A stretch of DNA of 64,000 nucleotides from positions 6,470,029 to 6,534,028 of the forward strand of contig NZ_CP007440.1 in the NCBI RefSeq assembly GCF_001579845.1, read 5' to 3'. Position numbers and translations under genes: made by a program. The notes under the pieces were generated by a model. That model ran no database searches. It saw only the letters and a list, made by a program, of their open reading frames with translations, and was not told the DNA's origin. This document shows, piece by piece, positions 18,959-27,346 of the stretch; within the stretch, counting starts at the first letter, position 1; every line of letters begins with the position of its first letter. The DNA is from Rhodoplanes sp. Z2-YC6860. Lineage in GTDB: Bacteria > Pseudomonadota > Alphaproteobacteria > Rhizobiales > Xanthobacteraceae.

Positions 18959-20265
18959 GCTGCCCTCGCCGTTGCACCGACCAAGCGTAGGTCACTAGCG
19001 ATGTTCGTCAGTCCTTCCGTCCTGAGCCGAATGTCCAGTCTGTCCGGGCTGACGTCCACGCGCTCGACCAGCAGCTGAACGACCCGGGCCTGCTCCGCAG
19101 GGAATAGCTCGTTCCAGAGCGGGTCGAGCCGATGCAACGCCTCCCTCACCTCGCCTTCATCTATGTCAGGTGCCAGCTGCTTTGCCCCGCGCCAGGTCCT
19201 GACGATGATCTCGGGCGCACGGAGCAGACCTCGCACCTGATCCACGACCGCATTCTCGATCTCGCCGGCAGGGACGCGGCGCACCGGACATTCCGCAGCG
19301 TGCTTAAGCAGGTCGCTGGCCATGTAGTAGCGATAGAGCCGGCCGCGCTTCCGTGTGTGCGTCGGCGTCATCGCGCAGCCCGTCGGACCAAAGATGATGC
19401 CCTTCAGAAGCGCGGGCGTCTGCGCACGGGCCTTCGCCGCCCGCTTGCGAGCATTGCCTTCAAGAATGGCGTGGACCTTGTCCCAGAGCTGCCGCGGCAC
19501 GATTGACTTGTGCTCGCCTGGATAGGAGTCGCCCTTATGTACGGCCTCGCCAATGTACACGCGGTTCTTGAGGAGCTGATACAGATAGCCCTTGTCGACC
19601 AGTCGACCGTTCTTGCCAGTGACTCCTTCAGATCTGAGTTGCTCGACGAGCTGGGTCGCCGATCCGACCTTGATGAAGCGCTCGAACACCATCTTCACGG
19701 TCGCAGCTTCGCGGCAGTTCACGACCAGTTTCCGGTCCTTCACGTCATAGCCGAGCGGCGTCCACCCTCCCATCCACATGCCCTTGCGCCTTGATGCTGC
19801 GACCTTGTCGCGGATGCGCTCGCCGATCACCTCGCGCTCGAATTGCGCGAACGAGAGCAGGACGTTAAGCATCAGCCGTCCCATCGACGTTGTCGTATTG
19901 AACGACTGCGTGACGCTCACGAAGGTGACGCCCTTGGCTTCGAACCGCTCCATGAGCTTCATGAAGTCAGCCAAGGAACGGCTCAGCCGGTCGATCTTGT
20001 AGACGACCACGATATCGACCTTGCCCGCTTCGATATCGGCCAGCAGCCGCTGCAGGGCAGGCCGTTCGAGATTGCCGCCAGAGAAGCCGCCGTCGTCATA
20101 CCGGTCCGGGACAAGCAGCCATCCTTCGGCCCGTTGGCTAGCGACATACGACTCGCATGACTCGCGCTGCGCATCGAGGCTGTTGAACTCCTGGTCCAAG
20201 CCCTCCTCTGACGACTTCCGGGTGTAGACCGCGCAACGGAGCTTGCGCACGATCGGCTTCTTCAT
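18955..20265 (-). CDS. Large serine recombinase
   Basis: A 436-residue site-specific recombinase. The N-terminal resolvase domain carries the nucleophile context CAVYTRKSSEEG, DDGGFSGGNLERPALQRLL, KIDRLSRSLADF and FAQFEREVIGERIRDKV. A recombinase domain follows (LGYDVKDRKLVVNCREA, LYQLLKNRVYIGEAVHKG), and the C-terminal part has only a reduced zinc-ribbon-like segment around AECPVRRVP. It is the obvious mobility gene of the 18.5-29.5 kb module. It overlaps both neighbours by 4 bases. Confidence 0.92.
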   Translation of the reverse strand: MKKPIVRKLRCAVYTRKSSEEGLDQEFNSLDAQRESCESYVASQRAEGWLLVPDRYDDGGFSGGNLERPALQRLLADIEAGKVDIVVVYKIDRLSRSLADFMKLMERFEAKGVTFVSVTQSFNTTTSMGRLMLNVLLSFAQFEREVIGERIRDKVAASRRKGMWMGGWTPLGYDVKDRKLVVNCREAATVKMVFERFIKVGSATQLVEQLRSEGVTGKNGRLVDKGYLYQLLKNRVYIGEAVHKGDSYPGEHKSIVPRQLWDKVHAILEGNARKRAAKARAQTPALLKGIIFGPTGCAMTPTHTRKRGRLYRYYMASDLLKHAAECPVRRVPAGEIENAVVDQVRGLLRAPEIIVRTWRGAKQLAPDIDEGEVREALHRLDPLWNELFPAEQARVVQLLVERVDVSPDRLDIRLRTEGLTNIASDLRLVGATARAA

Positions 20266-20711
20266 GCGACACCCTTGCGGTTCTTCAGGCCGAAGAAGAC
20301 CCAGCCGTTCCAGCGCGTGCCTGTGATCCGACGAGCTATGGCTGAGAGCGATTGATACGGGCAGCCCTGATATTCGAAGCCGTCGTTCAACACCGTGATG
20401 CAGTGCTCAACGCCCTGCCACTCGCGGATCAGGCGCGTGCCTGCCACCGGGCGGTCCTGGGATGGTCGACGGCGCCGAACGGCCGGATCGCCTCCATCGA
20501 GTTCCTCGCCCAACTTACGAAGCAGCTTCACGGTCTCGGGCTTGAGCCCGCCATAGGCCAGCTCCTGAATGCGATAGGCGAGCCGGTGCTCCAGGAACCG
20601 CCTGTTGTAGAGCGGCGGCTCGGTCTCAAAGAGATCGCGCCATTTCTGTTTCAGCTCCTTGATGGGCGCAATTTGCAGGGCCGCGATTTTGGCCAACACG
20701 GTATCGGTCAA
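20262..20711 (-). CDS. DUF2924 protein
   Basis: A 149-residue basic protein. The N-terminal half is a leucine-rich helical region (IAALQIAPIKELKQKWRDLF, LEHRLAYRIQELAYGGL). The C-terminal half, GTRLIREWQGVEHCITVLND through SLSAIARRITGTRWNGWVFFGL, is the conserved DUF2924 core and resembles DNA-binding domains of phage regulators. First gene of the three-gene recombinase operon. Function unknown; DNA binding in excision or integration is plausible. Confidence 0.85.
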   Translation of the reverse strand: MTDTVLAKIAALQIAPIKELKQKWRDLFETEPPLYNRRFLEHRLAYRIQELAYGGLKPETVKLLRKLGEELDGGDPAVRRRRPSQDRPVAGTRLIREWQGVEHCITVLNDGFEYQGCPYQSLSAIARRITGTRWNGWVFFGLKNRKGVA

Positions 20712-21077
20712 CGTGAGCCTCCTTCCGACGTGAGAACGTCGGCAGGACCGCTCTGAACCCCGACACAGTCCAGCGCACTTTCTCCGAAGTGCGGAGAAAT
20801 TGCAGTTGACTGTCGAGCGCGGAGACGCTGGAGGCCGGCCGCGAGAATGTCGGCGATTTCCTCAACTCTGTCCCAAGAAGAGACATCAGCTTCGCGTCCG
20901 AGCATCTGTAGAGCCGCTTAATCCATTGCACCCGGGCCCATTTACCTTCGGAACAACGAATCTGTCGGATTGCGGGGATTGAGTCGGAGGTTGCGCCGGG
21001 CGGCGGTTGCGCGCTGCTAGACTCAAATTTCGCAGGGAGATTCTCGCTCTCATTCACTTACAGAAAGAGGTGCTGAA
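20712..21077. other. Divergent intergenic region between recombinase operon and unknown gene pair
   Basis: These 366 bases separate the minus-strand recombinase operon from the plus-strand pair. A short hairpin TTCTCCGAAGTGCGGAGAA lies at about 20779-20798, and GAAAGAGGTG is a good ribosome site before the gene at 21078. The antisense open frame across most of the region (20626-21057) shows no family features. This is where divergent promoters for both units should lie. Confidence 0.4.
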
Positions 21078-22274
21078 ATGCCTACCCTCGTTCTCCGTAA
21101 GTTCACCGACCCAGACTTTCTGAGCACAGTCGATCAAAGCTGCCTCCAGGCCTTTCTCCGGCCCTGGAGTGTGTATCTCGCAGCCCACGGATTGAAGTTG
21201 GACCGGTCATGGAAAAGCGCCGACTGGGATGCACTTAAGCAATGCCTGATCGATCCTAATGAGAACGCGCCGCACGATCTGATCGATGCGCTGTACTACA
21301 TCCATGAAACGTCGACCGACGAGGACATGGATGCGCTGTTGTTTGCAGCAGCCGCGCGCGGAATTTCCATACGGTCCGATCTGATGACCTCCCCGGCGGA
21401 CGTGACAATCCAGGTTTGGGTCGCCGACCCAGAAATGGTGCGTGAGCGACACGCGCAAAACGTTGCTTTTCGACAAAAGAACTTCCTGTACTACGGCGGC
21501 CTCCACGCCGGCGCCGCATCACTTCCCATAGTGGAAGGCCATGTGCGATCCGACATCGAACGCTCGCTTGATGATTGGTTTGACCAGCACAACCGCGGAC
21601 GAGGCTGCCGTGCGTTTTTCTTCCCGCGGAAGGAGCGCTTGTGGATTCTCATACGTCACGGGCTCCCAACCAGACGGGAGGCCAAGCATCTCGATAATGG
21701 CAGCTCTGACATCGAGGTCTACCGACCGCAGCAGCATGACGTGCTCATTTACGACCAAGGCACGGACGAGCTGGGCGTTCATGCCGGCACGCAAGGCGAG
21801 AGAAAGCTATACCTTTTGACCTTAGGCCGACTCCTGTTTGGCGACGAAGATTACTTCCCTCCAGCTGACAAATTCACCCTGCAGCCGCTCGTCGACCACG
21901 GAGCGCAGTCGCTGTTGTGCGAAGACATTCCGGGCATCGAACGGATACGACTAGTTGAGTACCGAAGGAGTTGGGGCGGCGCATACCAAGATATCGAGAT
22001 CCGTAAAGGCAGCGACATTTTTGGCTCGCTTGCCGCCCGTTCCCGCACCCTGGTCAATTCGGGACGTCTCTCGAGCGCGACATTCAAGGTGAAATTCGCT
22101 GACTCTTCCAAAGAGCGATCCGTCACGATTCGCCCCCCGTGCGTTGCGAAGTATGAGCGTAACGAAGACAGCGAAGCGATCGATCTCTGGCTGACTAGAC
22201 GAGGATTTGTCTTGGAACAGGAAGGGGACGCCGATGACCAAACCCCTCACCCGCTTGTGGCAAGCGCTGGATGA
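21078..22274 (+). CDS. Unrecognised 398-residue protein, first of a two-gene cassette
   Basis: I do not recognise this family. The protein is soluble, with no signal peptide or membrane helix. An N-terminal block (residues 1-100) includes NAPHDLIDALYYIHETSTDEDMDALL. A middle block has CRAFFFPRKERLWILIRHGL and DVLIYDQGTDELGVHAGTQG. A C-terminal basic/acidic part contains SSATFKVKFADSSKERSVTI, which reads as beta-rich. It overlaps the next gene by 41 bases, so the two are translated together. It sits directly beside the serine recombinase operon, in the usual cargo position of an integrated element. Confidence 0.75.
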   Translation: MPTLVLRKFTDPDFLSTVDQSCLQAFLRPWSVYLAAHGLKLDRSWKSADWDALKQCLIDPNENAPHDLIDALYYIHETSTDEDMDALLFAAAARGISIRSDLMTSPADVTIQVWVADPEMVRERHAQNVAFRQKNFLYYGGLHAGAASLPIVEGHVRSDIERSLDDWFDQHNRGRGCRAFFFPRKERLWILIRHGLPTRREAKHLDNGSSDIEVYRPQQHDVLIYDQGTDELGVHAGTQGERKLYLLTLGRLLFGDEDYFPPADKFTLQPLVDHGAQSLLCEDIPGIERIRLVEYRRSWGGAYQDIEIRKGSDIFGSLAARSRTLVNSGRLSSATFKVKFADSSKERSVTIRPPCVAKYERNEDSEAIDLWLTRRGFVLEQEGDADDQTPHPLVASAG

Positions 22275-23301
22275 TCTGCCACTGGCATCCACAACCGGGC
22301 ACGAGTGGTTCCGGAGGCTTGCCAACGACTCGCCGGTGTCCCTAACGCTTTTAAGGTCGACCGGAACGTTGGCGACCGAAATCGACTGCCCATCACCTGG
22401 CGGTATTGGTTGTCCGCGCAAAGTCATAAAGCTATCGGCAGGACGCATTAGGGCCACTTGTGGCAACAGCCCTGCCGAATGCGATGCGATCGATCTCGCC
22501 GCCGAAGACGTGATGTGCCTCGCCCTGGATCGCAAGAAGCTTGCATCCGAGCTTTGCAAGCTGCTCCAGATTTCACCCTCGCGGGATGCAGAAGGGGTTC
22601 TGATCGGTACTTACCCCGTGATGGCAGGAAAGGGAATTCCGGTCGGGCTATTAATACCCGGCCCGGAAGGTGCAGAAACTTTGCCTTCCTTTACGGAACT
22701 GACACCCCCCGCCGTGCTGCTTGTTCCTACGACCACTTCGCTGTCGACCGAAGCAAATCGAGCTCTCAAGGTCGGGGGCTATTCTCTGTGGGCTCTAAAC
22801 GAATTCGTCCGTGTCAATGAGCACCACCGATTTGTCAGCATTCACGATCCGGAAATCCTGTTTGAATCTCTGAAGACCGCCTTGTTGGCCACACACGGTC
22901 CCAAGCCGATTGGATGTATCTGGCCTCTCCCGCCCAACACCAGCTGGGAAATGTTGGCTTTCACTTTCGTCGATGAAGAAAAGCTGAGTGTTCGCGTCGG
23001 CCAGCAAACACGCATTTTCGAGCCGGACCAGTTCGGTTTTAAGGATAGAAAAACAGGCAGGTATGTATCCGCGTGGGCTCTCTTGCTCACTATGGCGGGG
23101 TCCGGCGGCAAGACGCGTCCAGTGCTGGAGAAAAAAAGGGCAGCATTGGAAAAGCAAAAGCAGCTGCTGGCCGACAGACTGAAGGAGCTGTTTGGGCTCG
23201 ATGAGGAACCGTTTTTCAAAGACAGAACAAAGCAGACCTATGTGGCTCGTTTTATCTTGAGAGACGAGCGGCCGAAGAATGCTCGTGATCAAGATTTCTG
23301 A
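22234..23301 (+). CDS. Unrecognised protein with possible zinc site, second of a two-gene cassette
   Basis: A 355-residue soluble protein without a family I can name. Four cysteines, in CPSPGGIGC and then TCGNSPAEC (about residues 50-80), could bind zinc. A charged coiled-coil-like stretch (KKRAALEKQKQLLADRLKEL) is near the C-terminus, ending in a short basic tail. I chose ATG 22234, which follows AGGAAGGGG. The frame is also open from 22207. The gene begins inside the end of 21078-22274. The pairing and its place beside a recombinase make a defence or element-maintenance role worth testing; the sequence does not prove it. Confidence 0.72.
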   Translation: MTKPLTRLWQALDDLPLASTTGHEWFRRLANDSPVSLTLLRSTGTLATEIDCPSPGGIGCPRKVIKLSAGRIRATCGNSPAECDAIDLAAEDVMCLALDRKKLASELCKLLQISPSRDAEGVLIGTYPVMAGKGIPVGLLIPGPEGAETLPSFTELTPPAVLLVPTTTSLSTEANRALKVGGYSLWALNEFVRVNEHHRFVSIHDPEILFESLKTALLATHGPKPIGCIWPLPPNTSWEMLAFTFVDEEKLSVRVGQQTRIFEPDQFGFKDRKTGRYVSAWALLLTMAGSGGKTRPVLEKKRAALEKQKQLLADRLKELFGLDEEPFFKDRTKQTYVARFILRDERPKNARDQDF

Positions 23302-23367
23302 ATTTTCGTCGAACAATTTTGCACACGCCGAAATTCTTTTTGACCGGCAAGCCCTTGATATTGCTTA

Positions 23368-23397
23368 ACGCGCTGCGCGCGACGCGGCTTTTTTCGT
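23368..23397 (+). terminator. Rho-independent terminator after the unknown gene pair
   Basis: A G+C-rich stem around CGCGCTGCGCGCGACGCG followed by a run of T residues lies 65 bases after the second gene of the pair. It separates the cassette from the replication operon downstream. Confidence 0.5.
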
Positions 23398-23470
23398 CTC
23401 GTTTCTGAATTTTCGCCGGAAGGGGTTGTTCGGGCCCAGAGCCCGTCACCTCGACCGACGGATAACCTCC

Positions 23471-24361
23471 ATGGAGACCCCCAAGACTGCCGGCGCCTTC
23501 GAGCGCCGTGTCATGCGCAACATTCAAACCCATGCCAAGCGGTTGGCGCGCAGCAATGCCGTTCCGGGCATGGACGTGCAGGACTATGAACAGGACCTCG
23601 CAGCCGACCTTGTCCAGCGCCAAGCAGCGTTCAACCCTCTCATCGCCTCATTCGCCACCTTCGCAGACCGCATCATCGGCCATCGGGCCAGCACTCTCCG
23701 TACCCCCACCGCTTGGAAGAACGCAGAGCGGAGCATGCTCTCGCTCGACGCTCCATTGTCGGTTGACGGTGAAGAGCTCACGCTTCACGACATTCTGCCG
23801 GACCCAATGTCGCCTGGCGCTGAATGGGTGGCGTTGGGACTCGACGTCCGTCGGTTTCTCGATGGTTTGGGTAAGTCTGAGTGGCAAACCTGCGCGCTGC
23901 TGTTGGACGACAGCATTGCGGAAGGAGCCCGGCGGGCGGGTATCCATCGCTCAACGGCATACGAACATATCGATCGGCTGCGCAACCGAGCCATGGCCGC
24001 CGGTCTGGGTGACTACGTCGTGGAGTCTCCCGACAGTTCCGGTCTCCGCACGGTAGGTGACCAGCAGGCCTGCGCCATCCCCACCGAGGCGGCAATGCTC
24101 GTCAGATACCAGCCAGTCAGTCCCAGGTTGTTCATCACCGATCCTGATTTTTGCCGTTGGCTGTCCGAGGCAGTGCCAGGACAGACGCTGGAATATTTCC
24201 GCGGATTTCTTGCGATTGATCGAGACCCGAACGGCTGTCGGCTGCGCGAGGAAGATCCGCTGAGCTTAATCGTGTCGCCGACCGTGCTCGGGCCGCGGCG
24301 GACGCCGGGCGGGCGTTTCTCCTGCAACGCCGCTACGGAGCGAGCGACTTTGGCTACGTGA
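23471..24361 (+). CDS. Sigma-like/HTH phage regulator with probable C-terminal frameshift
   Basis: The N-terminal half reads as a sigma-70-like protein: RRVMRNIQTHAKRLARSNAV, YEQDLAADLVQRQAAFNP, FATFADRIIGHRAS, and an HTH near AEGARRAGIHRSTAYEHIDR. The second half has RLFITDPDFCRWLSEAVPGQ and YFRGFLAIDRDPNG, which I associate with a prophage protein. After about 24261 the current frame loses family character. The next frame continues as LNRVADRARAAADAGRAFL, LLQRRYGASDFGYVIG and would stop at 24390, giving an ATGA overlap with the prim-pol gene. A single-base indel, real or a sequencing error, is likely. Confidence 0.7.
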   Translation: METPKTAGAFERRVMRNIQTHAKRLARSNAVPGMDVQDYEQDLAADLVQRQAAFNPLIASFATFADRIIGHRASTLRTPTAWKNAERSMLSLDAPLSVDGEELTLHDILPDPMSPGAEWVALGLDVRRFLDGLGKSEWQTCALLLDDSIAEGARRAGIHRSTAYEHIDRLRNRAMAAGLGDYVVESPDSSGLRTVGDQQACAIPTEAAMLVRYQPVSPRLFITDPDFCRWLSEAVPGQTLEYFRGFLAIDRDPNGCRLREEDPLSLIVSPTVLGPRRTPGGRFSCNAATERATLAT

Positions 24362-24386
24362 TCGGGGTCACGACGGGAGGCGCCCA

Positions 24387-25142
24387 ATGATGTCCTCCTC
24401 CCTCTCCGCAGCTCTGAAACTAATTGAAACCGGACTTCCCTGCTTTCCCTGCAAAGCAGACAAGAGCCCTGCGACGCCGCATGGCTTCAAGGATGCGGCC
24501 AAGAGCGCCGAGGCTGTGCGGCAACTCTGGCTTCGCTACTCGGGTCCTCTTGTCGGAATTCCGACTGGAGAGCTATCCGGCCTTGACGTGCTCGACGTCG
24601 ACGTTCGCAACGGTGGGGCTCGCTGGTTCGCATCTCATCGGAATCGGCTTCCCGCCACCCGTGTGCACCGCACGCGCAGCGGGGGACTGCACCTGCTTTT
24701 TAAGCATCGGCCGGGGCAACGGTGCAGCGCCGGGCAGATAGCAGCAGGGATCGATATCCGAGCCGACGGCGGCTACGTCATATGGTGGCCGGCGGCCGGC
24801 TGCGAAGTCTTGGACGACGTCCCGCCCTCCTCCTGGCCTGAATGGTTGGTACTGAAGCCGGAAGTCAGGCTGGAGAGAAAGCATCGCACGGTAGTGCCAA
24901 GCGACGCCGCGTTACGCGGGCTGATCAGGGCTGTTGCCCAGTCACAGCCTGGCGAACGCAATCGCATTACCTTCTGGGCGGCTTGCCGTGCCGGCGAAAT
25001 GGTGGCGTCCGGCCTCCTTGGCGCAGATAGCGCGGTCGCAATCATTGCTGAAGCCGCCGCCCGCGCCGGGCTGCCTTACACCGAAGCTCAACGAACCGCT
25101 CGCAGCGGCATCCGCGCCGCCGGAGGACTCCATCATGCCTGA
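24387..25142 (+). CDS. Prim-pol (bifunctional DNA primase/polymerase N-terminal domain) protein
   Basis: A 251-residue archaeo-eukaryotic-type primase domain protein that could start replication of the element. The N-terminal region has LIETGLPCFPCKADKSPATPHGF, then GIPTGELSGLDVLDVDVRNG, where the aspartates of the catalytic DxD lie. HRTRSGGLHLLFKH and ADGGYVIWWPA are the later prim-pol motifs. Its stop overlaps the next gene's start region (ATG 25135). A separate helicase follows, so the primase and helicase halves are split over two genes. Confidence 0.87.
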   Translation: MMSSSLSAALKLIETGLPCFPCKADKSPATPHGFKDAAKSAEAVRQLWLRYSGPLVGIPTGELSGLDVLDVDVRNGGARWFASHRNRLPATRVHRTRSGGLHLLFKHRPGQRCSAGQIAAGIDIRADGGYVIWWPAAGCEVLDDVPPSSWPEWLVLKPEVRLERKHRTVVPSDAALRGLIRAVAQSQPGERNRITFWAACRAGEMVASGLLGADSAVAIIAEAAARAGLPYTEAQRTARSGIRAAGGLHHA

Positions 25143-26766
25143 AGCCCTGCCCACGCCGGCCGAAATCGTGGATCTCGCGTTGACGGCCAAGCCAGAACTG
25201 ATGGTCGTCGCGTCCGACATCCCCTCCACCGTTCATGCATTGCGCGATTTGCTGGCTGCGTCGGACAAGATGTTCGACCGCGGCGTGCCAGTCCGGTTCG
25301 TTCGGACGCCAGACGGCTCCCCGGCGGCAATTCCGCTGACCAAAAACAACGTGATCATCGCAGCTCACCGGCTCTGCCGACCAATGAAGGCGAACGTCGG
25401 CGCCGAACCGGTACCAATCACCCTGCCTGACCGCGTGGCACAGATGTACCTGGACATGGTGGGCGATTGGGATCTCAAACCACTGTCCGGCTTCAGCATG
25501 TCTCCGATACTTTCAGCGGACGGAAGCCTGCGGTCGCACAACGGCTACGATCCCGAGACCCAACTCTGGTGCTGCTCCGTTCCAGAAGTATTCGTCCCAC
25601 CCAATCCGAACCAGGCCGAAGCCAAAGCATCGTTGCAAAAAGTCCGTCAGGCATTCCGGACTTTTCCTTTTTCGGACGCGGTGCGCACCCGAGACGACAG
25701 TGGGATCGAAGTCGTCGATCTGGCGCAGCCGCCGGGGCAGGATGAGAGCGCCTTCCTTATCGGGCTCATGACGGCATGTTGCCGGTCCAGTCTTTGGCTG
25801 GCTCCCGGTCTACTCCTCACAGCACCGTCGCTGTCCGGCGCCGGCAGTGGCAAAGGCCTCCTCGTCCGATCGATATGCGCCATCGCGTTCGGCGTGAGAC
25901 CCCGTGCCTTTACGACTGGATCGGACCGGCAGGAGCTCGAAAAACGGCTCGCCGCTGAATTGATCGAGGCGCAGCCGGCTCTATTCCTGGACAACGCCAA
26001 CGGAGTGGCTTTGCGGTCTGACACCTTGGCCTCGGTCTTGACCGAGCGTCCCGCCCGCGTTCGCCTGCTTGGGCAGACCAGGATGGTGCCGCTCAACAGC
26101 ACCGCCTTCATTGCCGTCACCGGCAACGGCCTCACGGTCACCGAGGATCTGGCACGGCGATTCCTTTACTGCACACTGGACGCAAGGTGCGAAGACCCGG
26201 AGTCCCGCCCGTTCCAATCGGGCTTCCTCGAACAAATCGATACCCGGCGCGCAGAGCTTTTGACTGCAATGCTCACGATTTGGCGCTGGGGTCGTCTGAA
26301 CGCGATCCCGAAAGGCAGGCCGCTGGGAAGTTTCGAGGCGTGGTCGGAATGGTGCCGTGACCCGTTGCTTGCCCTGGGCTGCACTGACCCGGTGCAACGC
26401 ATCGAAACACTCAAGGCGCACGATCCCAAGCGACAGCGCATCGCGGACTTCTTCCAAGCATGGTGGCAACACCACCAAGCCACCCCGATCAAGTTGAAAG
26501 ACCTCGACGAAGCTGCAAGAGCGCTGCTCGATCCGCATAATCGCGGCCGACAGTACGTCGCGAACGCAGTTCAGGGCCTCGCCGGCACGCACGCCGCCGG
26601 GTTCGTGCTGACGAGGCAGGACGCGGCTGGGAAGTGGGGCCGAACGACGTACGCGCTGGAAAAGGCCAGCCGCGAGCACCACCATCGGCAGCCCCCTATG
26701 ACCCCTATGCCTTCCGAGGTCGAAGACGAACGTTCGATAACACCAGGCGAGGAGGCAACAATATGA
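25135..26766 (+). CDS. Replicative helicase-type ATPase (phage/plasmid primase-helicase partner)
   Basis: A 543-residue protein with Walker A SGAGSGKGLLV, Walker B ALFLDNAN, and an arginine-finger region TVTEDLARRFLYC, as in superfamily-3/DUF-type phage helicases that pair with prim-pol. The N-terminal 150 residues are a separate domain of unknown role. GGAGGA precedes ATG 25135; the longer open frame from 24934 is out-of-frame prim-pol DNA. The 3' end of the gene contains two copies of a 9-bp repeat that continues in inverted arrays downstream. Confidence 0.85.
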   Translation: MPEALPTPAEIVDLALTAKPELMVVASDIPSTVHALRDLLAASDKMFDRGVPVRFVRTPDGSPAAIPLTKNNVIIAAHRLCRPMKANVGAEPVPITLPDRVAQMYLDMVGDWDLKPLSGFSMSPILSADGSLRSHNGYDPETQLWCCSVPEVFVPPNPNQAEAKASLQKVRQAFRTFPFSDAVRTRDDSGIEVVDLAQPPGQDESAFLIGLMTACCRSSLWLAPGLLLTAPSLSGAGSGKGLLVRSICAIAFGVRPRAFTTGSDRQELEKRLAAELIEAQPALFLDNANGVALRSDTLASVLTERPARVRLLGQTRMVPLNSTAFIAVTGNGLTVTEDLARRFLYCTLDARCEDPESRPFQSGFLEQIDTRRAELLTAMLTIWRWGRLNAIPKGRPLGSFEAWSEWCRDPLLALGCTDPVQRIETLKAHDPKRQRIADFFQAWWQHHQATPIKLKDLDEAARALLDPHNRGRQYVANAVQGLAGTHAAGFVLTRQDAAGKWGRTTYALEKASREHHHRQPPMTPMPSEVEDERSITPGEEATI

Positions 26767-26919
26767 AAGCTCTTCTGCCGGTGAGCACAGCCCCCTCGTC
26801 TCGTTTCCGAAAAATGCAGGCCGACAACAAGGAAAGGCATAGGGGTCATAGGGGGCATAGGGGTCGGCGGGCCCGTCGCCCTCCTGTGCACACCCCCTAT
26901 GACCCCTATGACCCCTATG
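26693..26919. repeat. Inverted arrays of the 9-bp repeat CCCCTATGA (candidate iterons/origin)
   Basis: Eight copies of CCCCTATG occur in 227 bases: two forward at 26693 and 26702, three reversed (CATAGGGG) at 26838, 26847 and 26856, and three forward at 26894, 26903 and 26912. Within every array the period is exactly 9. The second and third arrays face each other over 30 bases and can fold into a long hairpin. Direct and inverted iterons next to primase and helicase genes are typical of replication origins of plasmids and phage satellites. Confidence 0.7.
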
Positions 26920-26963
26920 CCTACTCGGGTCAAAACGCAGCGAAGTTACGGAGCGCGCGATGA
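26763..26963 (+). CDS. Small protein spanning the repeat arrays (doubtful)
   Basis: A 66-codon frame from ATG 26763, preceded by GAGGAGG, that overlaps the helicase stop and ends in an ATGA overlap with the next gene, so it is positioned like a real operon member. Because the repeat period equals three codons it encodes RHRGHRGHRGRR and later PYDPYDPYAY. The protein may be a passenger of a DNA element. No family recognised. Confidence 0.4.
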   Translation: MKALLPVSTAPSSRFRKMQADNKERHRGHRGHRGRRARRPPVHTPYDPYDPYAYSGQNAAKLRSAR

Positions 26964-27337
26964 CTGCCGCCCACCATCTTCTGGATGGTTTGGCCGCGAT
27001 CGGCGCCACGGTTCGGCCACGCGGGAATGAACTCGTCGTGCGGGCCGGAGAGAAGCCAATTCCTGGCTCGATGATCAAGCAACTGCGGCAGTCGAAAGCC
27101 GACTTGCTGCATATCCTGACTGAAAAGCAGCTGCTGGATTGGCTCGACCGGCATCCCTGCCCTTCGCCGGCCGGCTCCTGTGCGTATTGCGGAAAAACTG
27201 AGACAGCGGACGCCACCGTGGTGCCGTTCGGCGTGGAGCAAGGCAGCCACACGTGGCTGCATTCGGAATGCTGGCATGCGTGGCATCTGCAGCGGCGCGA
27301 ACATGCCGCCCGACAACTGGCCGCTGATGGAGGTTGA
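26960..27337 (+). CDS. Small zinc-ribbon protein with TubC-like N-terminal domain
   Basis: A 125-residue protein. The N-terminal half (LLDGLAAIGATVRPRGNELVVRA, PGSMIKQLRQSKADLLHIL) resembles the TubC docking fold. The C-terminal half has CAYCGKTETADATVV and HSECWHAWHL, a probable Cys/His zinc site. It is part of the element's replication operon, linked by an ATGA overlap. Such proteins commonly follow prim-pol/helicase genes in alphaproteobacterial prophages. Role unknown. Confidence 0.65.
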   Translation: MTAAHHLLDGLAAIGATVRPRGNELVVRAGEKPIPGSMIKQLRQSKADLLHILTEKQLLDWLDRHPCPSPAGSCAYCGKTETADATVVPFGVEQGSHTWLHSECWHAWHLQRREHAARQLAADGG

Positions 27338-27346
27338 GATGGAGAA

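Noticed and set aside
20626-21057. A 143-codon minus-strand frame upstream of the DUF2924 gene
   Set aside because: Overlaps DUF2924 out of frame and has no family features.
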